NCBI RefSeq assembly: GCF_900094565.1
Contig: NZ_FMAF01000004.1
Location: 248,001-312,000, forward strand
From: Martinezella lusitana
GTDB taxonomy: Bacteria > Pseudomonadota > Alphaproteobacteria > Rhizobiales > Rhizobiaceae
Reading direction: 5' to 3'
Length of the DNA: 64,000 nt
Shown here: one piece after another, positions 1-7,856 of the stretch
How positions within the stretch are numbered: the stretch's first letter is position 1
Layout of the letters: every line of letters begins with the position of its first letter
Program-made: the position numbers and the translations under genes
Notes under the pieces: generated by a model
Told to the model about the DNA's origin: nothing
Seen by the model: only the letters and a program-made list of their open reading frames with translations
The model's database searches: none

Positions 1-725
1 ATCGCCTCAGCATAGCCTCGAAGCGTCACCGCACCGCCCGAGACGGCATGGAAGCTCTCCCCGGTCGAAGCCCGCCAATTGGCGATCGCCCCCATGAACA
101 TCTGCGCGACATCATCGGCATGGACATGGTGAACAGTCTCCAGGCCGAAATTCGGCAAGACGAGCGTTTCGCCCAGCGCCAGCGTCGAAAATGCCGACAG
201 ATTGAAATGGCCGGCCGGATTAAGGGGAGCCCAGCCAGGGCCGACAATATGGCCCGGATGGATCAGCGTCGCGGGAAAGCCCTTGCGGCGCGCCTCATCC
301 AGCAGATGCGCCTCGATGGCTGCCTTCTGGATTCCATAGTCCCCGAAGGGTCGCTTCGGTGTCTCCTCCAGCGTCGGAACGACCATCGAGAAGCCGTGCG
401 TCCAGATCGTGCCCGTATGCAGGAAATGGCTCACATGACCGGTCAGCGCGTCCGTCAGGTGCCTGGCGCTGTCGAGCGTGAAGCAGATCATGTCGATGAC
501 GATATCCGCCTTCAAAGCGCGGATCGCCGGACCAAAACTGCCGTCCTTTTCCATGGCGGAGCGGTCCATCGTCAACATTTCGACGTCGTCCCAGGCCCGG
601 TTCGGCGAATAGGGCTTTGCCTGACCACGGCTGATCGCCACCACGTCATACCCTGCCTCGACCAGCCGGGGCACGAGATAGGTGCCGACATGGCCGGTTG
701 CGCCGATTACCACTGCACGCGTCAT
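1..725 (-). CDS. NAD(P)-dependent epimerase/dehydratase, cut by the left edge
   Basis: Reading the minus strand from ATG at 725 gives an open frame to the window edge, about 241 residues with no stop, so the C-terminus is missing. The N-terminus carries the Rossmann glycine motif VVIGATGHVGTYL, typical of extended/atypical SDR nucleoside-sugar epimerases and reductases. Later segments such as GIQKAAIEAHLLDEARRKG look like the region around the active-site Tyr/Lys, although no clean YxxxK is visible. A good ribosome site (GGGAGGAC) precedes the ATG. Family assignment is firm. The substrate cannot be read from the sequence. Confidence 0.85.
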   Translation of the reverse strand, partial: MTRAVVIGATGHVGTYLVPRLVEAGYDVVAISRGQAKPYSPNRAWDDVEMLTMDRSAMEKDGSFGPAIRALKADIVIDMICFTLDSARHLTDALTGHVSHFLHTGTIWTHGFSMVVPTLEETPKRPFGDYGIQKAAIEAHLLDEARRKGFPATLIHPGHIVGPGWAPLNPAGHFNLSAFSTLALGETLVLPNFGLETVHHVHADDVAQMFMGAIANWRASTGESFHAVSGGAVTLRGYAEA

Positions 726-892
726 GATGTCCTCCCAAAGTCAAAAGCCGGATCCTATCGAAATTCAAAAAGTGATCCGCCCTTGAGAATAGGAGCGCAC
801 ACCGATTTGTCACCCTCCGAGAGGAAAGGAAGCGGGGATTTTCTTACGGCCGCGCCGATGCGCTGCTTTGGCCCTTCCCGTTCATCGTCGCC

Positions 893-987
893 GTCCTCCG
901 AACGGATAAGATCAGGACTGCGCTGAACGGTTCGTCCATAAGAATGATTTCCGGATTTGCGGCAATCGCGCGAGCCAGGCCGACACG
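893..987 (-). pseudogene. Remnant of a ProV-type ABC transporter ATPase
   Basis: The minus strand from 987 encodes RVGLARAIAANPEIILMDEP followed by FSA. This is the end of the ABC signature helix and Walker B region, in the form typical of glycine betaine/proline (ProV-like) ATPases. The match then continues as LIRSED in another frame (from 910 down), where ProV proteins have LDPLIR, so a frameshift is present. No signature LSGGQ or Walker A lies upstream. What remains is under 35 codons of a normally roughly 350-400 codon gene. Family by motif; decay is seen directly. Confidence 0.6.
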
Positions 988-1090
988 ATTACAGCTAATT
1001 TGGGAATTCTTCCTCAATATTATAATACTTGAACGTGAAGCCCCGCAGAAACAGCCGTATTCTCGCGACTAATTGCCGAGCGACATAAAA

Positions 1091-1216
1091 GTAGAAGAGA
1101 CCACCGCTGCCAGCGTCACGCTCGCCGGCGAGGCAGAGCGGTTGCGCGAATTGGTGACGCATTTCGAATTGAGCGAAGTGCCGTCTGGCCCCCAATCCCG
1201 CCGCGCTGCTGCGTAA
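1091..1216 (+). pseudogene. Remnant of the C-terminus of a methyl-accepting chemotaxis protein
   Basis: The plus strand from 1091 reads VEETTAASVTLAGEAERLRE and continues LVTHFELSE, ending at TAA 1214-1216. This matches the conserved tail of methyl-accepting chemotaxis proteins, where VEETTAA closes the signalling helix and a short F-x-L tail follows. An in-frame TAA at 1070-1072 blocks any upstream extension, and the canonical residues before VEETTAA are gone. Only the last 41 codons survive. It lies about 100 bp from the ABC-ATPase remnant, so this interval is probably a deletion scar. Confidence 0.65.
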
Positions 1217-1395
1217 GCAACGCCGCCTGCTATCGACTGTAAGTAGGCGATTCTCGTTCGAACGCTTCGCAATCCTGGGGTTCATGGTTTCCAACTCGAA
1301 CTTCGGGCCTTTGGCCTGCCCAATCGGGGCGCTCCGGATTCAATGTCTAATCCATTGATATTGTATTGTTATTACAATATCCGGACACTGTGGCG

Positions 1396-2133
1396 CTATC
1401 CGTTCTCATCCTCAGAACGGATATAGACCTGCAGCGTATAGCCGATATGCTCCGTCATCAGCGCCTTGGCGCGCTCGAGATCGCGGTCGAGGGCCGCTTC
1501 CATCAGCGCCGTGTGATGCTCGATCGCCATCGCATCCTGCAGGGCTGCGGCTGCCTTCTCATAGCCGATCGTCAGGCCGGCGGCGGCGCGCTGGGTCGGC
1601 GCCAGACCAAGGAAACGATGGTGGCGGCGAAGCTGGTCGGTGATGGTGGCCTGGAAGCGCAAAAGCCAGTTCGATGTCGCCGCGCTGACAAGCGCTGCAT
1701 GAAAGGCCGTATGCTTCTCGTCCCATTCGTCAGCCATCTCGTCCGAAGCGGCGTCGGGCACGATCTTGCAGCGCGACAGGCGATAATGCGCGGTGACGAC
1801 GGCCGATTCCCAATCCGGACCGCCCTTTTCGATCGATTCCAACAGCAGCGGCAGTTCGATGACCATGCGCGCCCGCATCAGGTCCTCCAGCTCCGCGCGC
1901 GATACGGGGGCGACCGCAAAGCCGCGATTGCTGACGGCCGTTACCAGCTTTTCGGCCTCCAGCCGCGACAGCGCCTCGCGAAGCGGAGTCCAGCCGACGC
2001 CATAGGCATCGCGCAGGGCGGCAAGCCGCAGGGATGCGCCGGGCCTCAGCCTGGTGTTGAGAATGTCGCGCCGCAACAGCCAATAGGCCGCCTCCGTCTT
2101 GCTCAACGCGTCCTTGTCCTGCATGACGCCCAT
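1396..2133 (-). CDS. GntR-family regulator with FCD domain
   Basis: About 245 residues. The N-terminal winged helix (residues 10-75, with VGWTPLREALSRLEAEKLVT as recognition helix and wing) is followed by an all-helical FCD ligand domain containing the metal/ligand-type D-x3-H pattern FHAALVSAA. It is transcribed away from the TrpX-type ABC/kynureninase operon and shares its promoter region, so it is probably the local regulator, typically a repressor relieved by a pathway metabolite. The start is ambiguous: ATG at 2133 follows GAGGAT, ATG at 2124 is possible, and GTG at 2145 extends the frame slightly. Confidence 0.85.
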   Translation of the reverse strand: MGVMQDKDALSKTEAAYWLLRRDILNTRLRPGASLRLAALRDAYGVGWTPLREALSRLEAEKLVTAVSNRGFAVAPVSRAELEDLMRARMVIELPLLLESIEKGGPDWESAVVTAHYRLSRCKIVPDAASDEMADEWDEKHTAFHAALVSAATSNWLLRFQATITDQLRRHHRFLGLAPTQRAAAGLTIGYEKAAAALQDAMAIEHHTALMEAALDRDLERAKALMTEHIGYTLQVYIRSEDENG

Positions 2134-2154
2134 CCCAATCCTCACATTCCCCGG

Positions 2155-2195
2155 ATTATATATAAAACAGCTGTATCGAGAAATTATATATTAAA
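2155..2195. promoter_or_regulatory. AT-rich direct repeats, candidate GntR operators
   Basis: ATTATATATAAAA (2155-2167) recurs as ATTATATATTAAA (2183-2195), 28 bp apart, in the divergent region between the GntR gene and the ABC operon. The position suits operators of the adjacent regulator. This is a pattern observation only, and the tract is AT-rich, so chance repetition is possible. Confidence 0.3.
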
Positions 2196-2226
2196 GTCGC
2201 CCGTGGTGCATATCATATATCGCAAA

Positions 2227-2254
2227 TTGACAGGCTTGCAGCAGTCGCTATGAT
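2227..2254 (+). promoter_or_regulatory. Sigma-70-like promoter of the TrpX-type ABC/kynureninase operon
   Basis: TTGACA (2227-2232) and TATGAT (2249-2254) are separated by 16 bases and lie about 50 bp before the first start codon of the operon. Both hexamers are near-consensus. This is among the best-looking housekeeping promoters in the window. Confidence 0.6.
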
Positions 2255-2307
2255 CCCGCCCAAGAAAGCCGAAAAACACGGCTCCTTGACACATGCGGGA
2301 GGGAAAT

Positions 2308-3294
2308 ATGCTGAAATCTACGTCCAAATGGCTGTCCAGCCTCGTGGTTGCCGGTGCCTTCATGGCAGGCGTCGCCTCGGCGTCGGCAGAACCCATCAAG
2401 ATCGCAATCGCCAACTTCGGCGAGCATCCGCAGCTCAATGCCTCGATCGCCGGCTTCAAAAAGGCGCTCGCCGAGAATGGCTTCGTCGAAGGCAAGGATG
2501 TCGTCTATTCCGAAAGCAACACGAGCTTCGACGCCTCGCTTGTGCCGCAGATGATCGCCAAGCTGCAGTCCGAACATCCGAAGCTGATGTACACGGTCAC
2601 GACGCCGGTCTCGCAGATCGCCAAGAAGGCGCTCGCAGGCTCCGGCATTCCGATCGTCTTTTCGGCCGTGACCGATCCGGTCGCCGCCAAGCTCGTCCCC
2701 TCCTGGGATGCCGGCGGCGAAGGCATCACCGGCGCCAGCGACCTGCAGGACATCGCCGCCATCATGACCTTCACCAGGAAACTGCTTCCGAATGCCAAGC
2801 GCTTCGGCGTCCCCTACAATCCGGGCGAGGCCAATGACGTTGCCCTTCTCGAAAAGGTCAAGCAGGCCGCACCGGCAGCCGGCTTCGAAGTGGTTCCCGT
2901 CGGCGTCGACAACGTCAACGACATCCAGCAGCGCATCGCATCGCTCGCCGGCAAGGCAGACGTGATCTACACGCCCGCCTCCAATCTCCTGCAGCCGGCA
3001 ATCACCGCCGTTTCTTCCGCTGCCCGTCAGGCCCAGATCCCGATCGTCAATTCCGACGACGCCGCGGTTCGCAATGGCATCGTGCCCGCGAGCTTCGCCG
3101 TCAACTACGAGCAGGTCGGCGAAAATGCAGGCAAGATCGCGGCCCAGATCCTCAAGGGTGCCGATCCGAAGACGATCAAGCCTTCGCTTCCGGCCTATGC
3201 CGACCATGCGCCGCTGATCAACAAGACAGTGCTGAAGGCATTCGGCGCCGAAGTGCCGGCATCGCTTGCCGATTGCAATTGCTTCACCAAGTGA
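2308..3294 (+). CDS. ABC transporter substrate-binding protein, TrpX type
   Basis: A 328-residue periplasmic binding protein of the ABC_sub_bind (PF04392, TrpX/YtrF-like) family. A signal peptide is visible: Lys-rich start, hydrophobic SSLVVAGAFMAGVA, and cleavage after ASA. ATG 2308 is preferred over ATG 2293 because GGGAGGGAA lies just before it. The family binds tryptophan or other aromatic and branched ligands. The downstream ATPase, permease, kynureninase and formamidase-like genes suggest an aromatic amino acid of the kynurenine route. First gene of a five-gene operon. The ligand is inferred from context. Confidence 0.88.
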   Translation: MLKSTSKWLSSLVVAGAFMAGVASASAEPIKIAIANFGEHPQLNASIAGFKKALAENGFVEGKDVVYSESNTSFDASLVPQMIAKLQSEHPKLMYTVTTPVSQIAKKALAGSGIPIVFSAVTDPVAAKLVPSWDAGGEGITGASDLQDIAAIMTFTRKLLPNAKRFGVPYNPGEANDVALLEKVKQAAPAAGFEVVPVGVDNVNDIQQRIASLAGKADVIYTPASNLLQPAITAVSSAARQAQIPIVNSDDAAVRNGIVPASFAVNYEQVGENAGKIAAQILKGADPKTIKPSLPAYADHAPLINKTVLKAFGAEVPASLADCNCFTK

Positions 3295-3381
3295 TCGGCG
3301 TCATCGTCTAACGATCATTCGATCCATGGCGGCGTCACGAACGCCGCCATTTTCCAAGCCTACACTGCAGGGGAGGCACGG

Positions 3382-4161
3382 ATGCTGGACATCAAATCCG
3401 CGCGCAAGGTTTTCTACAGGGGCCAGCCGGACGAGAAAGTCGCGCTCGACGGACTGACACTCTCCCTCAAATCCGGTGAATTCGGCGTCGTCATCGGCTC
3501 GAACGGCGCGGGCAAGAGCAGCATGCTCAACGCGATCTCGGGCGCGCTCAGCCTCGATTCCGGAGAGATACTCATCAACGGCGACGACGTCACCGACATG
3601 CCGGTGCACAAGCGCGCCGCGCGCCTTGCCCGTGTGTTCCAGGATCCGATGAAAGGAACCGCCGCCAGCATGACGGTCGGCGAGAACATGCTTCTCGCCG
3701 AACTGCGCGGCAAGAAACGCGGGTTGCGACCCGGACTGAACGCCTCCCGCCTCGCGACCTACAAGGAGCGCCTCTCCGTTCTCGGCCTCGGCCTCGAGAA
3801 CCGGCTTGATACCAAGGTGGAGCTGCTTTCGGGCGGCCAGCGGCAATCGCTCTCCCTCATCATGGCAGTCGGCGGCTCCCCCGATGTGCTGCTGCTCGAT
3901 GAACATACGGCAGCGCTTGATCCCCGCACCGCCGACATCGTCATGCAGGCGACGGTGCGCACCGTCGAGGCGCTGAAGCTGACGACCCTGATGGTGACGC
4001 ACAACATGCAACACGCCGTCGATTTCGGCGACAGTATCATCATGCTCGACGCCGGGCGCGTCCATCTCGAAATTACCGGCGAAGGAAAGCGGCGCATCAC
4101 GGTGCCCGAACTGATCGGCCATTTCGCCGTCAAGACCGACCGCATGCTGCTGGTGAGCTGA
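3382..4161 (+). CDS. ABC transporter ATP-binding protein (TrpZ type)
   Basis: A 259-residue ATPase with Walker A GSNGAGKSS (residues about 39-47), signature LSGGQRQSLSL and Walker B VLLLDEHTAALDP. The Glu after the Walker B Asp is present, so it should hydrolyse ATP. It follows the binding protein by 87 bp and precedes the permease by 4 bp, as in other TrpXYZ-type importers. It acts at the cytoplasmic face of the membrane and powers uptake of the same ligand. Confidence 0.92.
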   Translation: MLDIKSARKVFYRGQPDEKVALDGLTLSLKSGEFGVVIGSNGAGKSSMLNAISGALSLDSGEILINGDDVTDMPVHKRAARLARVFQDPMKGTAASMTVGENMLLAELRGKKRGLRPGLNASRLATYKERLSVLGLGLENRLDTKVELLSGGQRQSLSLIMAVGGSPDVLLLDEHTAALDPRTADIVMQATVRTVEALKLTTLMVTHNMQHAVDFGDSIIMLDAGRVHLEITGEGKRRITVPELIGHFAVKTDRMLLVS

Positions 4162-4165
4162 GATC

Positions 4166-5089
4166 ATGGATTTCATTCAGACAACCTTTTCGAGCTTCGT
4201 CTCGCTCATCCCGGTCACGCTGGCGCAGAGCTTCATCCTGAGCTTCGTCGTCCTCGGTATCATGATCCCCTTCCGCATGCTGACCTTTCCGGACCTGACC
4301 AGCGAGGGCGCCTTTCCGCTTGGCGGCTGCATCAGCGGCATTCTGCTTGCAGCCGGCGTCACACCGCCGCTCGCCATCGTCGTGGCCTTCGCCGTCGGCC
4401 TTGCCGCCGGCTGCTGCACGGCGTTCATCCACCTGCGCTTCCGCATCCATACGCTGCTTGCCGGCATCCTGATGTCGACCATGCTTTACAGCATCAACCT
4501 CGCCATCATGGGCAAATCGAACCTTTCCGTCTTCGGCTCGCCGACCGTGTTCGACTGGGTGCCGTTCACGGAGGCCGGCTTTCCCGCCAGCAAGATCGTC
4601 GTTGCCGGTTTCATCGCTCTCGTCGTGCTGATTGCACTCAATCTCTACTTCAAGACGGAAAAGGGCACGGCCATGCGCGCCGTCGGCTCCAATCCCGACA
4701 TGGCCGAGGCACAGGGCATCAATGTCTGGGCCGCGACCATCGGCGGCGTCGGCATCGCCAGCGCCTTTTCCGCAACAGGCGGCGCACTGATGGTGCAGTC
4801 GCAGGGATTTGCCGACGTCAACATGGGGATCGGCATCCTGATCAACGGCCTTGCCGCGCTGATGATCGGCGAAGCCTTCACCGGTAAGCAGAGCGTACTG
4901 CGTCAGCTGCTGGCCCCCTTCGTGGGGTCGATCATCTATTATCAGCTCGTGTCGCTCTGCCTTGCAGCCGGCATGCCGCCGCCGAACCTGAAGCTCGCCA
5001 CCGGCCTGTTCGTGCTTGCCATGCTGGCGCTGCCGAGCATCCGCCGCAGCCGCGGGGGAGCGCCCGCGCGGGAAACCATTCGCGAATAA
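4166..5089 (+). CDS. ABC transporter permease (TrpY type)
   Basis: A 307-residue integral membrane protein with about 8-9 hydrophobic segments, in the branched-chain-type permease fold (BPD_transp_2). Conserved-looking loops include TEKGTAMRAVGSNPDMAEAQ, the cytoplasmic coupling loop for the ATPase. Only one permease is encoded, so the channel is presumably a homodimer, as expected for the TrpXYZ class. It sits between the ATPase and kynureninase genes, 16 bp upstream of the kynureninase start. Confidence 0.9.
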   Translation: MDFIQTTFSSFVSLIPVTLAQSFILSFVVLGIMIPFRMLTFPDLTSEGAFPLGGCISGILLAAGVTPPLAIVVAFAVGLAAGCCTAFIHLRFRIHTLLAGILMSTMLYSINLAIMGKSNLSVFGSPTVFDWVPFTEAGFPASKIVVAGFIALVVLIALNLYFKTEKGTAMRAVGSNPDMAEAQGINVWAATIGGVGIASAFSATGGALMVQSQGFADVNMGIGILINGLAALMIGEAFTGKQSVLRQLLAPFVGSIIYYQLVSLCLAAGMPPPNLKLATGLFVLAMLALPSIRRSRGGAPARETIRE

Positions 5090-5105
5090 ATCAAGAGGCA
5101 ATATC

Positions 5106-6353
5106 ATGGACAGCCTTCCCGATCTCGCCGCCGTCGAGGCCCTGGACGAGGCCGATCCGCTGCGTGTCTTCCGCGGCCGTTTTGCCCTGCCGGCCGGTGT
5201 CATCTACCTTGATGGCAATTCGCTCGGCGCGGCATCGCACGAGGTCTTTGCCGAAGTGCGCCAGGCGGCCATGGAAGAATGGGGCAACGGCCTGATCCGC
5301 AGCTGGAACAGCGCCGGATGGTTTCATCTGCCGCTCGAGCTCGGCGATCGCATCGGCCGGCTGATCGGCGCCGCCGAAGGCCAGACTGTCGTGACCGACT
5401 CCACGTCGATCAACATCTACAAGGCGCTTCATACGGCTTTGACGATGCGGCCGGACCGCAACGTCATCGTTGCCGAAGGCGACAGTTTCCCGACCGACCT
5501 CTATATGGCCGAGGGCGTGGCCTCGACCCGTCCTGGGGTTACGCTCCGTCTCGAGGGTCGCGATGCCGATACCATCGAGGAATTGATCGACGAGAGCGTC
5601 GCCGTCGTCCTCATCAATCATGTCAACTACAAGAGCGGCGAGCTGCGCGATATGGCGGCACTGACGAAGCGCATCCAGGCGGCCGGCGCACTCGTCATCT
5701 GGGACCTGTGCCACAGCGCCGGCGCCCTGCCGGTCGATCTCGATGGCGCGGGCGCCGATTTCGCCGTCGGCTGCTCCTATAAATATCTGAACGGCGGCCC
5801 CGGCGCGCCGGCCTTCATCTATGCGGCCCGCCGCCACCATGCATCTATCGTCCAGCCGCTCAGCGGCTGGTGGGGCCATGCTCGTCCCTTTGCCTTCGAG
5901 CGAAGCTTCGACGGCGACGTCGGCATCAAGCGCTTCCTCTGCGGCACGCAGCCCATTCTGTCGTTGCGGGCGCTAAAGGGTGCTCTTTCGATGTGGGACG
6001 AAGTGGACATGAATGCTCTGCGCCGAAAAAGCATAGCGCTCACCGATCTCTTCATCCGGCTGGTCGAAGCGAAGTGCGGCCGATATGGCGTCGTATTAGA
6101 CACCACGCGCGACAGCGAAAGGCGTGGCAGCCAGGTCTCCTTCACCCACGGCAATGGCTATGAGGTCATGCAGGCGCTGATCGAGCGTGGCGTCATCGGC
6201 GATTTCCGCGCGCCATCAACGCTGCGCTTCGGTTTCACGCCGCTTTATGTCAGCTATCGCGATGTGTGGCTGGCAGCTTCGGTGCTGGAAGAGATTCTGA
6301 GCAGCGGATCCTGGCAGGATGCACGCTTTGCCGTGCGCTCGGCTGTAACCTGA
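5106..6353 (+). CDS. kynU: Kynureninase
   Basis: A 415-residue PLP enzyme of fold type I that cleaves L-kynurenine to anthranilate and L-alanine (3-hydroxykynurenine also fits the family). Family hallmarks are visible: the LDGNSLG motif near the N-terminus, IWDLCHSAGALPVDL for cofactor binding, and GCSYKYLNGGPGAPAF with the Schiff-base Lys. Length matches bacterial KynU. The frame is open upstream to 5016, but that would overlap the permease. ATG 5106 follows AGAGG and starts just after the permease stop. Coupling to an importer implies an external supply of substrate. Confidence 0.94.
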   Translation: MDSLPDLAAVEALDEADPLRVFRGRFALPAGVIYLDGNSLGAASHEVFAEVRQAAMEEWGNGLIRSWNSAGWFHLPLELGDRIGRLIGAAEGQTVVTDSTSINIYKALHTALTMRPDRNVIVAEGDSFPTDLYMAEGVASTRPGVTLRLEGRDADTIEELIDESVAVVLINHVNYKSGELRDMAALTKRIQAAGALVIWDLCHSAGALPVDLDGAGADFAVGCSYKYLNGGPGAPAFIYAARRHHASIVQPLSGWWGHARPFAFERSFDGDVGIKRFLCGTQPILSLRALKGALSMWDEVDMNALRRKSIALTDLFIRLVEAKCGRYGVVLDTTRDSERRGSQVSFTHGNGYEVMQALIERGVIGDFRAPSTLRFGFTPLYVSYRDVWLAASVLEEILSSGSWQDARFAVRSAVT

Positions 6354-6390
6354 TCCATTGTTGCCGATCGCCGGAACGGAGGAGCCATAG

Positions 6391-7221
6391 ATGAGCTATT
6401 TCAAGGTCACCGATTGGGATAGTGCCTATACCAACGGCGCCTACATCGTCGACGGCGATCGGTGGCCGGATGCATGGGTCGAGCCCGCTCGATCCTTCCG
6501 TGACAACCTGGCAACAGCCGGAGGTGCCAGACTAGACCTCGTCTACGGTCCCGCCGAGCGCAATCGCTTCGATCTCTTCCTGCCCGAAGGACATCCGAAG
6601 GGATTGGTCGTCTTCGTTCATGGCGGCTACTGGCTGCAACTGGACAAAAGCTACTGGTCGCATCTGGCAGCAGGTCCGATTGCTGCAGGCTACGCAGTCG
6701 CCATCCCGTCCTACACGCTCTGCCCTGCAATCCACATTGGCGGGATCGGCAGGGAAGTCGCAGCGGCGATCACAACGGCGGCAGGCATCATCGATGGCCC
6801 CGTGATCCTGACGGGACATTCGGCCGGCGGTCAGCTCGTGGCCCGCATGATGACGACGACATCGCCGCTGGACGAGACGATCCTCAAACGCATCCGCCAT
6901 GTCCTCGCGATTTCCGGCCTGCATGATCTGCGCCCGATCATGAAGCGGAGCATGAACGCGCAGCTTCGCATCGATATGGCGGAGGCACAAAGCGAGAGCC
7001 CCGCGCTCCTGGAACCCTTAAGCAATATCCGCCTCACGTGCTGGGTCGGCGGTGCGGAGCGTGCCGAATTCGTGCGTCAGAATGCGCTGCTTGCCAATAT
7101 CTGGACCGGGCTTGGCGCTGCAACGGAAGTGGTAATCGAGCCCGATCGGAATCACTATACGGTACTCGACGGCCTCACCGATGTCTCTCATCCACTGACG
7201 CGAGCCTTGCTCGCGGATTGA
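6391..7221 (+). CDS. Alpha/beta hydrolase, probable N-formylkynurenine formamidase
   Basis: A 276-residue alpha/beta hydrolase. The oxyanion motif HGGYW (HGGxW) and nucleophile elbow GHSAGG match the eukaryotic-type arylformamidases (AFMID), which hydrolyse N-formyl-L-kynurenine to kynurenine and formate. The usual bacterial KynB belongs to an unrelated metal-dependent cyclase family, so this would be a non-homologous replacement. It lies 37 bp after kynU in the same operon, which supports the role. Related carbamate or ester hydrolases remain possible. Confidence 0.78.
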   Translation: MSYFKVTDWDSAYTNGAYIVDGDRWPDAWVEPARSFRDNLATAGGARLDLVYGPAERNRFDLFLPEGHPKGLVVFVHGGYWLQLDKSYWSHLAAGPIAAGYAVAIPSYTLCPAIHIGGIGREVAAAITTAAGIIDGPVILTGHSAGGQLVARMMTTTSPLDETILKRIRHVLAISGLHDLRPIMKRSMNAQLRIDMAEAQSESPALLEPLSNIRLTCWVGGAERAEFVRQNALLANIWTGLGAATEVVIEPDRNHYTVLDGLTDVSHPLTRALLAD

Positions 7222-7243
7222 AGCTTGCAGTCAATGAAACATG

Positions 7244-7272
7244 CCCTCGGCGCGCATCGTCCGCGCCGAGGG
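7244..7272. terminator. Bidirectional hairpin terminator
   Basis: CCCTCGGCGCG (7244-7254) pairs perfectly with CGCGCCGAGGG (7262-7272) around a 7-base loop. It lies between the convergent formamidase-like and VOC genes, where a shared terminator is expected. There is no long U tract on either side. Confidence 0.65.
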
Positions 7273-7282
7273 TTGGCAGATA

Positions 7283-7714
7283 TCACTCGTTGACGGGCGC
7301 ATTCATGGCCCAGGTGACGCCGAAGGGATCGCGGAGCTGACCCCAGCGATCACCCCAGAACATCACCTGCGGCTCGATGATGACCTCCAAGCCTGCATCG
7401 ACAGCACGCTTCCACCAGGCATCGAAGTCCTCGACGACCAGCTGCATCACGAACGACTGCGGCTTTTCCAGTGCGTGGCCATACTCGGGAAAGGCATCGC
7501 CGAGCATGACCGAGCTGCCGTTGATGTAGAGATGGATGTGCATCGTCCGGCCCTTCTCGTCGACCGGGAACATGAAGGCTTCTTCGGCACCGAAGGCACG
7601 CTTGTAGAAATCGGCTGCCTTTACAGCGCCATCCACCGTCAGATAGGCCACGACGCCGCCGTGAACCGGCACGCGGGGCTGCGAGGATTGCGTCTGTTCT
7701 GCTGTATCGGTCAT
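7283..7714 (-). CDS. VOC-family (PhnB/glyoxalase-like) protein
   Basis: A 143-residue single-domain vicinal-oxygen-chelate protein. It has the beta-alpha-beta-beta-beta halves typical of the PhnB/YdcF-like subgroup (VAYLTVDGAVKAADFYKRAF, then DAFPEYGHALEKPQSFVMQL and the end WGQLRDPFGVTWAMN). The final WGDRWGQLRDPFG is the common C-terminal metal-site region. ATG 7714 follows AAGGAGAC. Substrate unknown: the subgroup includes resistance-type and uncharacterised proteins. It appears to be a single-gene unit. Confidence 0.85.
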   Translation of the reverse strand: MTDTAEQTQSSQPRVPVHGGVVAYLTVDGAVKAADFYKRAFGAEEAFMFPVDEKGRTMHIHLYINGSSVMLGDAFPEYGHALEKPQSFVMQLVVEDFDAWWKRAVDAGLEVIIEPQVMFWGDRWGQLRDPFGVTWAMNAPVNE

Positions 7715-7856
7715 GTTCGTCTCCTTGCGAACGGGTTTGCATGTCACGCCCTTGCGGTGGGCCGCCCCAAGGACGTCGACCGAAAAGACTTCCCGACAAA
7801 AGGAGTTCGATCTTTTAAATTATCTTTTCGGAAGCACGGGGCATCCTGTCCGAGGA

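Larger units (their letters stand above)
726..1395. other. Gene-poor interval, rearrangement scar
   Basis: This 670-base stretch has no intact gene that I can support. Apart from the two decayed fragments (ABC ATPase at 893-987, chemoreceptor tail at 1091-1216), I see no terminator, repeat or RNA gene. Short open frames on the minus strand (for example 995-1294) are antisense to the chemoreceptor fragment and show no protein-like composition. Confidence 0.5.

Noticed and set aside
4130..5203. A 357-codon minus-strand open frame across the TrpY-type permease
   Set aside because: Highly charged, repetitive composition and no ribosome site; the plus-strand permease explains the region.
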